Shown piece after piece: positions 24,009-33,190 of a stretch of DNA of 64,000 bases (positions are counted from its first letter, which is position 1; each line of letters begins with the position of its first letter). Location of the stretch: positions 62,001-126,000 of the forward strand of contig JBNLFL010000020.1 of NCBI GenBank assembly GCA_050305515.1, read 5' to 3'. The stretch is from JAFGUB01 sp050305515 (GTDB taxonomy: Bacteria > Campylobacterota > Campylobacteria > Campylobacterales > Sulfurimonadaceae). Both the position numbers and the translations under genes were made by a program. The notes beneath the pieces were generated by a model. It was given only the letters and a program-made list of their open reading frames with translations, ran no database searches and was not told the origin of the DNA.

Positions 24009-25291
24009 GACAGAAAGCGCACCAGGAACATACCACTGAACTTCTCATCTTTGTAAACCTCGACGCGATAGGTCGTACCCGAAGTATCGACTGAAAAACG
24101 TGACGGCATCAACTTTTTCCGAATCTGAATACCCGTTTCGATATCTTTGCTGTTGGTATAGCCGATAACATTGACACGGTATCCCTCTTTTGGAAGTATG
24201 TTGAAGTAGTCATTCACCTCTATGATGGTGCCGGGTTCCAGCTGACGCACCTTCCCATCGACTTCAACTTCCACGCTTCCGAGCGAATCATCATATTTGA
24301 AAAATTGCGGACTGAGCGTCGTCACGCGGCGATTGCCGTAATGAATCTGATAGCTATCTCCCTCTTTAACCGCGCAGATAAGCGGATTGGAAGAGCTGAA
24401 AAGCAGCTTGTTCTTGTCTGTGGGAATGTAGCGCAGATGCGACCGGACATCTTTTGTCGGCAACGTTATCTTTTCAAACAGCGTGACCGTATAATCGGTA
24501 TCGATAATACGTTTGATTTCCTGAGGATTCAGTTCAAATTCTCTCTCGAACTCAATGCCCATGTAGGTCATATAGGCTTCGAGTGCCAGCAGATGGTAGT
24601 AGGCGCGGTAGTGAGTATCGAACTCTTTGCTTCCCTCGTTTCCGAATGCGGGTTTACCGTGATTGATGGCATAGTAGGTCAATGTCTTGGCCATCTCCGC
24701 ATCACCTTCGCGGGTACGGGTGTTCTTGACGTGGTACTGATGCTCGTCGCAGACCAGCGACGTATTGATATGCTTCGTCACATACTCCGCGATCTCCCTG
24801 AGATTGCCGTAACGGCCCGTATCAATCGATTCCTGGTCGATGATGCTGCTCTGTCCCCAGCGATAGGGGTTATGCGTGGCATCAATATATTTGTTACGGT
24901 AAAAACCGCTGCCGTCATGCAGGTTAACGATAAGATCGACCTGATCTTCCGTAATGATCGACTGGATTTTTTTGACCGTCTCATACTCCGGGTCTTTTTC
25001 ATCAAGCGAGGCAAATTTGCGGTTCATATCACCATAGAGACCGCGGGAACGGTTGATGATGCTGAGAAAGTTCAGATTGGGCACGATCCAGACATTACCA
25101 TGTTTGATCGTATAATGGGTGCTTAGCACCGCTGCCGCATTAAAACCGCCGGGCTCATCGCCCTGAATACCGCCGATCACCAGAAGCGTCGGCTCGCTGG
25201 CGTTATTCTCCTTTTTTATCAGGGAAAAATCAAGCCCCCACAGCGTTGCATGCGCAAGCAGCAACACCACCGCAAAAAACTGTTTATACAA
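23993..25291 (-). CDS. csd4: Csd4/Pgp1-type peptidoglycan DL-carboxypeptidase
   Basis: This 432-residue secreted protein is closely similar to H. pylori Csd4 and Campylobacter Pgp1, the M14-type zinc carboxypeptidase that trims the muropeptide tripeptide to a dipeptide and sets helical cell shape. The zinc ligands have the Csd4 pattern: Gln43 and Glu46 in GIQGDEPGG, and His125 in NLHDGSG. Csd4 uniquely uses Gln where other M14 enzymes use His. GLYGDMNRKFASLD is also conserved. A signal peptide covers about residues 1-19. The start is TTG 25291, immediately after the stop of the M15 peptidase, behind AAGGTGG. Confidence 0.92.
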   Translation of the reverse strand: MYKQFFAVVLLLAHATLWGLDFSLIKKENNASEPTLLVIGGIQGDEPGGFNAAAVLSTHYTIKHGNVWIVPNLNFLSIINRSRGLYGDMNRKFASLDEKDPEYETVKKIQSIITEDQVDLIVNLHDGSGFYRNKYIDATHNPYRWGQSSIIDQESIDTGRYGNLREIAEYVTKHINTSLVCDEHQYHVKNTRTREGDAEMAKTLTYYAINHGKPAFGNEGSKEFDTHYRAYYHLLALEAYMTYMGIEFEREFELNPQEIKRIIDTDYTVTLFEKITLPTKDVRSHLRYIPTDKNKLLFSSSNPLICAVKEGDSYQIHYGNRRVTTLSPQFFKYDDSLGSVEVEVDGKVRQLEPGTIIEVNDYFNILPKEGYRVNVIGYTNSKDIETGIQIRKKLMPSRFSVDTSGTTYRVEVYKDEKFSGMFLVRFLSQTLD

Positions 25292-26098
25292 TCAGACCAC
25301 CTTAATATGCCACGGCTCGTATCGGACGCCAAAGGGATTGGATTCGGGATAGCGTATGGCGACAAATCCAAGATCCATCAGCCGTTTAAATTCATCAGTC
25401 GTTTCAAAGTCCCGCGTGAAGTTGCGGTAACCGTACCCCACTTTGCCCACATCAAAATCGCCGATGCCATGATAGGAATAACCCGCCGGAGCAAGTGACG
25501 TCGAAGCGAGCGAAAGGTTACCTTCAAGAGAAAGCGCCTTGTTAAGAAACAGGTACATCTGCTTGATAACGCTACGGACCCCCGATGTCAGAACAATGGA
25601 ACCGCCGACACTCTTTCGAATGCGGTCATAATGCACCATCGCCTCGCCTTTGTAAAGAAAATGCCCGGTTCGCGGTACTTTGAACATCTCGGCCGTATTG
25701 AGTTGCGAGGTCATATCAAGAATGACTTTCTCACCGTAAAAGCCGTATTCCGAAGCATCGAAATAGAAGAGTTGCTCAAAAAGCGTCATTTCCGCCACGG
25801 TGAATTCGCCGACATTACTGTAGCGCCTGGCTACGGAGATGGCATCATCAAGCCCCAGAACATTAAAATTTCCGTATCCGACAGTTGACTGTATCCGTCG
25901 CAGACGGCCATGGAGCCCTTTGGCGATACGCAGTTCCGAAGGTGAGAGAAAAATAGGGAGCATCGGCATTTCCGATACGGAAGCATGGCATTCGGAATCG
26001 CTGCTGCTTAATATCAGCTCCAGCATATCCGCCGATGCCATCGGAGCAAGAAACGGCAGTACGGCAATGTGTTTTAGAAACGACCGACGGTGTATCAT
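25292..26098 (-). CDS. Tat-exported M15-type (VanY-like) carboxypeptidase
   Basis: This 268-residue protein has a twin-arginine-like signal (HRRSFLKH) followed by a hydrophobic stretch. The C-terminal half is an M15-family D,D-carboxypeptidase-like domain: LTSGVRS, the zinc motif SYHGIGDFD (His and Asp), and the terminal EPWHIKV with the third ligand. It probably cleaves peptide stems of peptidoglycan in the periplasm. ATG 26098 is chosen to place RR at residues 4-5. It is encoded directly upstream of the Csd4 homologue, so the two wall hydrolases are co-expressed. Confidence 0.8.
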   Translation of the reverse strand: MIHRRSFLKHIAVLPFLAPMASADMLELILSSSDSECHASVSEMPMLPIFLSPSELRIAKGLHGRLRRIQSTVGYGNFNVLGLDDAISVARRYSNVGEFTVAEMTLFEQLFYFDASEYGFYGEKVILDMTSQLNTAEMFKVPRTGHFLYKGEAMVHYDRIRKSVGGSIVLTSGVRSVIKQMYLFLNKALSLEGNLSLASTSLAPAGYSYHGIGDFDVGKVGYGYRNFTRDFETTDEFKRLMDLGFVAIRYPESNPFGVRYEPWHIKVV

Positions 26099-26206
26099 GA
26101 AGCGACTCTCTGCTCGAAATGTAATCGAAGATTTTACCTGAAAAAGCTTCATCAAACATCTATTTCAGAGTTTTGGCGCAACAGCGTCCCGAAAAGGGAG
26201 TCAATG

Positions 26207-26216
26207 TTACATGTAA
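26207..26216. repeat. TTACATGTAA palindrome between the M15 gene and magIII
   Basis: This exact copy lies in the spacer just downstream of the glycosylase gene. Two further copies lie inside that gene, so three occur within 440 bp. Confidence 0.9.
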
Positions 26217-26225
26217 CGCGTAAAA

Positions 26226-26855
26226 CTATCCCGCTGCGTTCAAAGCTTCCAGGGAGACCTGACGCGCACGGCTGTAGCGTTTGACATACTCCACGATCAT
26301 GCCGTGATAGCGCGCCGCATACGCCGCGTCGTCCACCTCAAACCACGCCTGAAGGTCATCATAGCTTTCAAATTCATATCCCAGCGCGCCAAGCAGCCGG
26401 TGGGTATAGGCATCAACCACCATGACCTCCCGAGCGCAGGTGTAACAGAGGATGGAATCGGCCGTCTCTTTGCCGATGCCTTTTTGGGAAAGCAGCCAGG
26501 AGCGCGTGACGTTACATGTAAAGGTTTCAAAATCACCGAACGTTTCCGTGATGGCGCTGCAGAGTTGCCTCAGTACCCGCGTTTTATTGACAAACAACCC
26601 GCTCGGACGAATGCATTCGAGCAGTAAATCTTCTTTACATGTAAGCATTCCCTCCAACTCCAGAAGCCCGTACGTACGAAGATTTTCAAGTGACACCTCC
26701 ACCCGCTTCCAGTTGGCGTTTTGCGTTAAGACCGCACCGACAACGACTTCGAAGGTGCCATAGGCGGGCCACCACAGTTCGGGTGTATCGGAAAGAAGGT
26801 TCAGTGCGCTCAGAGACTCATAAAGATCACGGCTTGTTTCAATACGCATTGCCAC
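26226..26855 (-). CDS. magIII: MagIII-type 3-methyladenine DNA glycosylase
   Basis: This 209-residue protein is an endonuclease III-fold base-excision glycosylase closest to H. pylori MagIII, which removes 3-methyladenine. Matching segments are AVLTQNANWKRVEVSLENL, the helix-hairpin-helix KGIGKETADS (125-134), and the catalytic Asp148 in MVVDAYTH. There is no iron-sulphur cluster loop, as in MagIII. Two TTACATGTAA palindromes, 26512-26521 and 26635-26644, encode FTCN and LTCK. Confidence 0.88.
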   Translation of the reverse strand: MAMRIETSRDLYESLSALNLLSDTPELWWPAYGTFEVVVGAVLTQNANWKRVEVSLENLRTYGLLELEGMLTCKEDLLLECIRPSGLFVNKTRVLRQLCSAITETFGDFETFTCNVTRSWLLSQKGIGKETADSILCYTCAREVMVVDAYTHRLLGALGYEFESYDDLQAWFEVDDAAYAARYHGMIVEYVKRYSRARQVSLEALNAAG

Positions 26856-26860
26856 TCCTT

Positions 26861-27520
26861 TTAAAGCATTGAGAGCGCATCAAGGTCGCCGCCTGCTATC
26901 GTCTGCCAGTTGGCTTCGATCTTTTCAGATTCCCAGTCCCACCAGCAGATACGCTCCAACGCCGCGATTGTCGCATCGTCAAAACGCTTGCGGATGATGC
27001 GCGCGGGGTTTCCGGCGACAATCGTGTACGGAGGCACCGCTTTGGTCACCACCGACTTTGCACCGATAACGGCACCGTTGCCGATGGTGACACCGGGCAT
27101 GATGGTGGCATTCGTCCCGATCCAGACGTCATTTCCCACTACGATATCGCCGCGGTTTCCGGACGCTTCGAACATGGCGACGATATCCTGTGACGTCGTT
27201 GTCTCATTCATCATGAAATTCATGAACGGATAGGTCGAAAACCCGCGCATGTCATGGTTGGAAGAGCTGGTAATAAACTGTACGCCATGTGCAATTTGCA
27301 CAAATTTCCCGATGATCAGCGAATCCAGACTCAAAGGAAACAGGTAGGGTGCGAGTGCCATCACGTAATCATCGAGTTTGTCGAAGTTGTGATAATAGCT
27401 AAATTCCCCGACACTGATTCTGGGATGATCGAGCACCGATTTGAGGTGCACCACCTGCTCGATTACCGTACCGTCGGGCATCACCATCGGGTGCACCGCA
27501 TCACTGTTCAAACGTGGCAT
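26861..27520 (-). CDS. Vat/CatB-like hexapeptide acetyltransferase
   Basis: This 219-residue protein is a left-handed beta-helix acetyltransferase of the xenobiotic acetyltransferase (Vat/CatB) type. It shows ITSSSNHDMRGFSTYPF, the repeated hexapeptides around DIVVGNDVWIGTNATIMPGVTIG (interrupted by normal spacing), and the closing IVAGNPARIIRKRF. The family acetylates virginiamycin, chloramphenicol or sugars, so resistance is possible but not shown. It lies between a MarR regulator and magIII on the same strand. Confidence 0.85.
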   Translation of the reverse strand: MPRLNSDAVHPMVMPDGTVIEQVVHLKSVLDHPRISVGEFSYYHNFDKLDDYVMALAPYLFPLSLDSLIIGKFVQIAHGVQFITSSSNHDMRGFSTYPFMNFMMNETTTSQDIVAMFEASGNRGDIVVGNDVWIGTNATIMPGVTIGNGAVIGAKSVVTKAVPPYTIVAGNPARIIRKRFDDATIAALERICWWDWESEKIEANWQTIAGGDLDALSML

Positions 27521-27523
27521 GCG

Positions 27524-27940
27524 TTATCCTTTTATTACGGCAACGGTTTTCAGCAAGCTCTGCGCGCGTTTGTCACCCAGCGCGCCAAACACCGTATCTG
27601 CCACTTCGGCAGCACTTTGAAGCACATCGTTATAGAGTGCCTCTCCGGCACCTGAGAGTCTGACAAAACTCACACGCGCATCTCTGGGGCTGAGCTCTTT
27701 TTCTACGATACCCAGTTTTTCAAGCGGGGCAAGCATTCGGGTAATGCCCGATGCGCTCATGCCCACCGCCTCCGCCAGATCGATACGCCGCATTGTTTTA
27801 GACGCATGCTGCGCCAGATGGTGCATCACCAGAAATTCGGCAAAACTGACGCCGTGGATGCTAAACTTTTTTTCCACTTCCCGGGACATTCTGGTATAAA
27901 GCGCTGAGACCTCAAAAAGAAGTTTGAGTGTTTCGCTCAC
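27524..27940 (-). CDS. MarR-family transcriptional regulator
   Basis: This 138-residue protein is a MarR-type winged-helix regulator, with the recognition region MRRIDLAEAVGMSASGITRM and the wing KELSPRDARVSFVRLS. GTG 27940 is preceded by AAGGAGG at 5 bases, a better start than the upstream ATG. It lies upstream of the acetyltransferase on the same strand and divergent from the PNPOx-like gene, so it may control one or both. A GCAA-N5-TTGC inverted repeat upstream is a candidate operator. Confidence 0.88.
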   Translation of the reverse strand: MSETLKLLFEVSALYTRMSREVEKKFSIHGVSFAEFLVMHHLAQHASKTMRRIDLAEAVGMSASGITRMLAPLEKLGIVEKELSPRDARVSFVRLSGAGEALYNDVLQSAAEVADTVFGALGDKRAQSLLKTVAVIKG

Positions 27941-27969
27941 AAATACCTCCTTGCAATTTATTTGATTTC

Positions 27970-27982
27970 GCAAGTATATTGC
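27970..27982. promoter_or_regulatory. Candidate MarR operator
   Basis: The inverted repeat GCAA-GTATA-TTGC lies 30 bp upstream of the marR GTG, in the divergent spacer. Its position fits autoregulation, but the arms are short and the assignment is speculative. Confidence 0.3.
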
Positions 27983-28030
27983 AATTATTACCGCATGTCA
28001 ACACAACAAACACTTTTCTTCATTTCCCTT

Positions 28031-28067
28031 TTACATGTAAAGCGCCGAACCATCCACTTGGTATAAT
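28031..28067 (+). promoter_or_regulatory. Promoter of the PNPOx-ATPase operon with overlapping palindrome
   Basis: A TATAAT -10 box lies at 28062-28067, 30 nt before ATG 28098. An exact TTACATGTAA palindrome at 28031-28040 lies where the -35 region should be. Confidence 0.55.
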
Positions 28068-28097
28068 GCCTGTCACTACAAAGCCGAAGGAGTCATC

Positions 28098-28640
28098 ATG
28101 GGAAAACGCTTTGAAAAACTCAGTGAAGCCGACCGGGCCTTCATTGCCGCGCAGCATCTTTTTTTCATCGCCAGTGCGAGTAAGGGCGGTGAAGTCAATC
28201 TGAGTCCACGGGGTTATGACGTCTTTCGCGTCGTCAACGCCAATGAAGCCCTCTTTCTCGATTACGCGGGCAGCGGCAACCGCACCGCGCGCGACATAGA
28301 AAACGACGGCGAAGTCACGCTGCTGTTCTGCGCTTTTGAGGGTGCACCGCTAAACCTGCGCCTCTTTTGCAAAGGAGAACTGGTAGACAAAAACGACCCG
28401 GTGGCACGAAGTTATTTCAGAAATACGGACTTCACGGGAATGCGCCGTTTTATCCGGCTTACTATCTACTGCGTGGAACACAGCTGCGGCATGAGCGTAC
28501 CGCGTTATGATTATGTCGAAACGCGTGAAACCCTGCGGGAATGGTGCGTGGACGGCGAACGCGAAGGCAGACTGGATGCTTACAGTGCCAAACACGATAC
28601 GCCGCCCGATCTCTCCGAATTCCGCGCCAGAGTTCTCTAG
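28098..28640 (+). CDS. Pyridoxamine 5'-phosphate oxidase-like flavoprotein
   Basis: This 180-residue protein belongs to the PNPOx-like FMN-binding split-barrel family. ASKGGEVNLSPRGYDVFRVV and RTARDIENDGEVTLLFCAFEG match the sub-family often annotated as general-stress-type PNPOx. It is too divergent from PdxH for a vitamin B6 role. ATG 28098 follows GAAGGAG. It is followed after 9 bp by a P-type ATPase, suggesting one transcript. Confidence 0.8.
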   Translation: MGKRFEKLSEADRAFIAAQHLFFIASASKGGEVNLSPRGYDVFRVVNANEALFLDYAGSGNRTARDIENDGEVTLLFCAFEGAPLNLRLFCKGELVDKNDPVARSYFRNTDFTGMRRFIRLTIYCVEHSCGMSVPRYDYVETRETLREWCVDGEREGRLDAYSAKHDTPPDLSEFRARVL

Positions 28641-28649
28641 GTATTCAAG

Positions 28650-31340
28650 ATGACTCCCCGTTTCTGGCACACTGTTTCAGAACAGGAACTCTTTGAAGCA
28701 CTGCATACCACACCGCAGGGACTCAGCAAGGCGGAAGCTGTTGTGCGCCTTGAACGTGACGGTCCCAACCGCATTGCTCCGCCCCGGCCAAAAAGCCTTG
28801 CTCTGCGTTTTGCCCTGCAGTTTCACAATCTGCTTATCTACGTGCTTCTCGCTGCAGGTACTCTCACGGCTCTGATGGGGCACGGAATCGATGCCGGAGT
28901 CATTTTTGGCGTCGTGGTTGTCAATGCCCTTATCGGCGTGATTCAGGAAGGTAAAGCCGAAGCGGCCCTCAACGCCATCTCAAAGATGCTCTCCCCGCAT
29001 GCGATGGTACAACGCGACAAAGCGTGGATAACGCGCGATGCCGAATCGCTGGTCACCGGCGATCTGGTCATGTTGCAGGCCGGAGACCGGGTTCCCGCCG
29101 ATCTCAGGCTGCTCTCTCTCAAAGAGCTGCGCGTTGATGAATCGTTGCTTACAGGGGAGTCGCTTGCCGCTTCCAAAGCTGTCGGAATGCTTCCTGAAAC
29201 CACCCCCGTAGCCGATCGTACCAATATGGCTTTTTCAGGAACACTGGTAACTTACGGAAGCGCTACAGGAGTCGTTGTGGCAATCGCCGATGCAAGTGAA
29301 ATCGGTAAAATCGGCAGTATGCTGCGCCGTGTTGAAACGCTCACAACACCACTGCTGCGACAGATAGCCGCTTTTTCAAAATGGCTGACAGTGGCCATTT
29401 TACTGTTGGCAGTACTGACATTTGCGACCGGAGTCATTCTGCACGGCAACACGCCCATGGAGATGTTCCTTGCCGCCGTCGGCCTTGCGGTAGCCGCAAT
29501 TCCCGAAGGGCTGCCTGCCGTCATGACAATTACCCTGGCCATCGGAGTTCGACACATGGCTGCGCGTCGGGCCATTATCCGGAAACTGCCCGCAGTCGAA
29601 ACACTGGGCTCGCTCAGCGTCATCTGTTCGGATAAAACCGGAACCCTGACCAAAAATGAAATGACGCTGCGCTCCATTGTTACAGCGACACGACATGTCA
29701 CGCTCAGCGGCAGCGGTTACGACCCTCACGGCAGTTTCAGCGACACTTCGGGCAACATCGATCCTGATTCCGATGCAGTACTCAGTGAGCTGCTGCGCGC
29801 CGGGATGCTGTGCAATGATGCCTCCGTCAATCTGCATGAAGGGATATGGCAACTTAGCGGAGATCCGACCGAAGGGGCGCTTATTGTTGCGGGCATGAAA
29901 AGCGGACATGATCCGCATCGGGAGTCGGAGTGTTTTGTACGCACGGACGTTATCCCTTTTGATTCCCAGCACGGCTGGATGGCAACGTTGCATCACGATC
30001 ATGAAGGGCATGGTGTCATCTATCTCAAAGGGACGCCTGAACGACTGCTTGAACTCTGTACAACCCAAAGAAACGGCACTGCCGCAGTACCGCTCGACAC
30101 CGCTTTCTGGAACCGGGAAATGCATGCGATGGCGTCGCGGGGTGAGCGGGTGCTTGCCCTTGCCAGCCGGGAGGTTGCACCTTCATTCACCCAGCTGCGT
30201 TTTGAGAGCGTACATGAAGCGCTTAGCCTCCTGGGTATCGTCGGCCTGATCGACCCGCCCCGTGACGAGGTTCTAACTGCAGTCGCAGCGTGTCAAGCGG
30301 CCGGTATCCGGGTAAAAATGATCACCGGTGACCACAAGGTAACCGCCATGGCCATTGCCGATACACTGGGTATTTCCCGTGAAGGCCGGGCACTCGAAGG
30401 CATCGAAATGGCGCAGATGGACGATGCGGCGCTCAAAAGCGCCGTAGCGTCCGTTGATGTTTTTGCACGTACGAACCCCGCACAAAAGCTGCGTATCGTG
30501 ACGGCATTGCAGCAACAGGGGCATGTTGTCGGTATGACAGGGGACGGTGTCAACGACGCTCCGGCTCTCAAACGCGCCGACGTCGGCATTGCCATGGGCA
30601 TGAAAGGAACGGAAGTCTCCAAACAGGCTGCCGAAATGGTGCTCGCTGATGACAACTTCGCCACTATCGTCAACGCCGTTGAAGAGGGACGCACCGTATA
30701 TGACAATCTCAAAAAGTCGATTCTTTTTATTCTCCCTACCAATGGAGGTGAGGCACTTACCATTCTCGCGGCAGTCGCCATGGGAAGGATGCTGCCCATT
30801 ACCCCGGCGCAGATTCTCTGGGTCAACATGATTACCGCCGTCACGCTTGCACTGACGCTTGCTTTTGAACCTTCTGAAGGACGGGTCATGCAGCGGCCCC
30901 CGCGCGACAGCGCCGAACCCCTGCTCTCGCCGCTGCTGTTATGGCGTACTTTTATGGTTTCTGTGATTCTCATGCTCGGTACCTTCGGACTTTTTGTCTG
31001 GTTCCGAAACCATGGCAGCACGCTTGAAGAAGCGCGTACCGTCGCACTCAACACCCTTGTTTTTTTTGAAATCTTCTACCTCTTCAATACCCGTCGCTTT
31101 ACCGCATCGTCCTTTATCGGCATTACCGAAAACCGCTATGCCGTAGCAGCCACACTGCTACTGATATTTTTTCAACTGCTGCTCACCTACGCACCGCCGT
31201 TACAACTGCTTTTTGAGACCCGTCCGCTGAATTTTTCAACATGGTGTATTATCATTGCAGTCGCGTCAAGCGTCTTTTTTCTGATTGAAACCGAAAAATG
31301 GCTGCTGCGTCGGCGGGAACGCAAGCAAACAGCATCATGA
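28650..31340 (+). CDS. P2-type cation-transporting ATPase
   Basis: This 896-residue membrane pump has the full P-type layout: N-terminal cation ATPase domain, actuator motif TGES near residue 170, helix M4 with PEGLP, phosphorylation motif DKTGT near 328, and hinge TGDGVNDAPAL. Six C-terminal membrane segments follow. The stretch AAIPEGLPAVMTITLAIG is typical of calcium- or sodium-type P2 ATPases; I cannot settle the ion. It lies in a plus-strand run with PNPOx-like, Nudix and flavin reductase genes. Confidence 0.92.
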   Translation: MTPRFWHTVSEQELFEALHTTPQGLSKAEAVVRLERDGPNRIAPPRPKSLALRFALQFHNLLIYVLLAAGTLTALMGHGIDAGVIFGVVVVNALIGVIQEGKAEAALNAISKMLSPHAMVQRDKAWITRDAESLVTGDLVMLQAGDRVPADLRLLSLKELRVDESLLTGESLAASKAVGMLPETTPVADRTNMAFSGTLVTYGSATGVVVAIADASEIGKIGSMLRRVETLTTPLLRQIAAFSKWLTVAILLLAVLTFATGVILHGNTPMEMFLAAVGLAVAAIPEGLPAVMTITLAIGVRHMAARRAIIRKLPAVETLGSLSVICSDKTGTLTKNEMTLRSIVTATRHVTLSGSGYDPHGSFSDTSGNIDPDSDAVLSELLRAGMLCNDASVNLHEGIWQLSGDPTEGALIVAGMKSGHDPHRESECFVRTDVIPFDSQHGWMATLHHDHEGHGVIYLKGTPERLLELCTTQRNGTAAVPLDTAFWNREMHAMASRGERVLALASREVAPSFTQLRFESVHEALSLLGIVGLIDPPRDEVLTAVAACQAAGIRVKMITGDHKVTAMAIADTLGISREGRALEGIEMAQMDDAALKSAVASVDVFARTNPAQKLRIVTALQQQGHVVGMTGDGVNDAPALKRADVGIAMGMKGTEVSKQAAEMVLADDNFATIVNAVEEGRTVYDNLKKSILFILPTNGGEALTILAAVAMGRMLPITPAQILWVNMITAVTLALTLAFEPSEGRVMQRPPRDSAEPLLSPLLLWRTFMVSVILMLGTFGLFVWFRNHGSTLEEARTVALNTLVFFEIFYLFNTRRFTASSFIGITENRYAVAATLLLIFFQLLLTYAPPLQLLFETRPLNFSTWCIIIAVASSVFFLIETEKWLLRRRERKQTAS

Positions 31341-31355
31341 ACAGAGGAGCAAAAA

Positions 31356-32093
31356 TTGCATAAAGCATTTGATCTTAAAGAAGACCGCTACGACGGTGTT
31401 ACCATAGTCAATGAATCCCTAACCTGCTCCGCCACAGAGTTTGAAACGGCGCTTCTGGCACTGCTGCCGACGCTTCAGAACAAAAAACTGCTCTGGGTCA
31501 CTTTGACGCTGGATCGTTCCGAACTCGTTCCCGTCCTTGCACGCCACGGTTTCGTGTTTCACCACTGCAACGCTACAGATGTCACGATGGTCAGGCAGCT
31601 CCTTGAGGGCGCGACGATTCCCACGGCGGTCAACCATACGCTCGGCGTCGGTGCCGTCGTGCTTGAGGGCGACAATCTGCTAATTATTAAAGACCGCATC
31701 CACCAGACCTACAAACTTCCCGGCGGCTTTATTGACGACGGCGAACACATTTCACAAGCCGTCGTGCGCGAGGTTTTTGAAGAGACCGGCGTGGAAGTGG
31801 TGTTTGAGTCGGTGGTGAGTCTGGGACATTTTACCCCGGCGCAGTTTGGCGAGTCGAACCTCTATGTCATCGCTCTCGCCACGCCACGCACTACCCGCAT
31901 TGAAATTCAGGATTCCCATGAAATTATCGAAGCACGCTGGATGAATGTCTATGAGTACCTGGACCGCGAGGACGTCCTGCCATACAACAAAGCCATTGTG
32001 ACCAATGCGCTCTCGCGCATCAAAGGACTTCAGATCGACAATGAAATCGAGTTACATGTAAGAACGCAGGTGCGCTATGAGCTCTTTTTTTAA
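31356..32093 (+). CDS. Nudix hydrolase with an N-terminal extension
   Basis: This 245-residue protein has a complete Nudix box, GGFIDDGEHISQAVVREVFE followed by ETGV, near residues 122-146, so it likely cleaves a nucleoside diphosphate linked to another group. About 100 residues precede the Nudix fold and resemble the pre-Nudix domain seen in plant and animal GFG-type enzymes. The start is TTG 31356, behind AGAGGAG. A TTACATGTAA palindrome near the 3' end (32052-32061) encodes Leu-His-Val-Arg. The substrate is unknown. Confidence 0.85.
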   Translation: MHKAFDLKEDRYDGVTIVNESLTCSATEFETALLALLPTLQNKKLLWVTLTLDRSELVPVLARHGFVFHHCNATDVTMVRQLLEGATIPTAVNHTLGVGAVVLEGDNLLIIKDRIHQTYKLPGGFIDDGEHISQAVVREVFEETGVEVVFESVVSLGHFTPAQFGESNLYVIALATPRTTRIEIQDSHEIIEARWMNVYEYLDREDVLPYNKAIVTNALSRIKGLQIDNEIELHVRTQVRYELFF

Positions 32094-32119
32094 CTCCAAA
32101 AATTTTTAAAGGATTTGAG

Positions 32120-32695
32120 ATGCTATATGACTTTTCAACATTGAATGAGACTAAAAAATACACCATCATGAGCAATACCATCTTTCCCCGTCCCGTGGCG
32201 TGGATCGGTACGGAAGATGAGGGCGTGTACAATCTAGCCCCGTTCAGCTATTTCATTCCACTCAGTTCCGAACCGCCGCTGGTAATTGTCTCCATCGCCC
32301 ACAAAGAGAACGGCGAACCCAAAGACACCCTGTCCAATATTTTGAAGCATAAAGTCTGTACCATCAGTTTCGCCCATAAGCCCCTGCTCAACGACCTCAT
32401 TGACACGGCCGAAGCGCTACCAAAATCGGTCAGCGAAGCGGAGTATTTCAACATTGCCACCAAGCCGCTGATTGAGGGCTTTCCGCCGATGGTTAAAAAC
32501 GCCCGATGCGCCCTCTTCTGCCGTTTTGTTAAAACACTCAATCTGGGAGCGCGTTACGAGCCTGTGATTCTCGAAGTTGTCCAAGCGTATGTGGACGATG
32601 CCGCCGTTGATGAAGCAGGCCATATCACACTGGAAAATATCGGCCGGGTGGGTATGGAGTTTCTGGTTGATGCCCAGAGAATCTCTCACTTATAA
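32120..32695 (+). CDS. Flavin reductase-like FMN-binding protein
   Basis: This 191-residue protein is a flavin reductase-like domain protein. The N-terminal segment SNTIFPRPVAWIGTEDEGVY followed by NLAPFSYF is the FMN-binding signature of the DIM6/NTAB group. It probably uses FMN as a bound cofactor. It lies 26 bp after the Nudix gene and 18 bp before the phosphatase-like gene, so all three are probably co-transcribed. Confidence 0.87.
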   Translation: MLYDFSTLNETKKYTIMSNTIFPRPVAWIGTEDEGVYNLAPFSYFIPLSSEPPLVIVSIAHKENGEPKDTLSNILKHKVCTISFAHKPLLNDLIDTAEALPKSVSEAEYFNIATKPLIEGFPPMVKNARCALFCRFVKTLNLGARYEPVILEVVQAYVDDAAVDEAGHITLENIGRVGMEFLVDAQRISHL

Positions 32696-32713
32696 CGACT
32701 CAGGAGCGCAGCC

Positions 32714-33130
32714 GTGACCTCACAGATTATCAATTACATCGAAATCACGCCACAACTCTCCACTGCGGGCAAACCCACCTATGCGCAACTTGAAACGCTC
32801 GGAGATTCGCGGTTTGAAGTGGTTATCAATCTTGCGGTGGCACACACCACGCTCAAATACGAAGACCGAGTTCTGGCACGTCAGAATATCTCCTACTTTC
32901 ACATTCCCGTGACCTGGAATGCACCGGAACCGGAACAGCTGGAGCTCTTTTTGGAGGTGATGAAGAGCCTTTACGGCAAAAAACGGGTATTGGTTCACTG
33001 TGTCATGAACTACCGCGCATCCGTTTTCGTCTACCGTTTTCAGCGCGACGTTTTGAAAAATGGCGCGACGTTCATCGCGCCGAAGGGATATCTTCCTGAA
33101 GGGCCGTGGCGGGAACTGTTCGAGCGCTAA
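32714..33130 (+). CDS. Small tyrosine phosphatase-like protein
   Basis: This 138-residue protein resembles the DUF442 and cysteine-phosphatase fold. It has VHCVMNYRASVF, where Cys is followed by Arg after four residues and then Ala-Ser (C-x4-R-x-S), not the standard C-x5-R loop. Activity is therefore uncertain. GTG 32714 follows CAGGAG. The 3' end of the gene, together with the end of ppsA, is partly duplicated at 35633-35713, so this gene originally sat tail-to-tail with ppsA. Confidence 0.72.
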   Translation: MTSQIINYIEITPQLSTAGKPTYAQLETLGDSRFEVVINLAVAHTTLKYEDRVLARQNISYFHIPVTWNAPEPEQLELFLEVMKSLYGKKRVLVHCVMNYRASVFVYRFQRDVLKNGATFIAPKGYLPEGPWRELFER

Positions 33131-33190
33131 TCCGCTTCTTCATCCAAACGCGCGTCAAGCGCCACAACCACCTCACGCATCTTTAGCAGC
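33110..33190. repeat. Left copy of an 81-bp imperfect direct repeat
   Basis: This segment aligns without gaps to 35633-35713 with 8 mismatches (about 90% identity). It contains the last codons of the phosphatase-like gene and an orphan copy of the last codons of ppsA. The real ppsA end is the right copy. The two copies bracket the AT-rich island. Confidence 0.9.
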
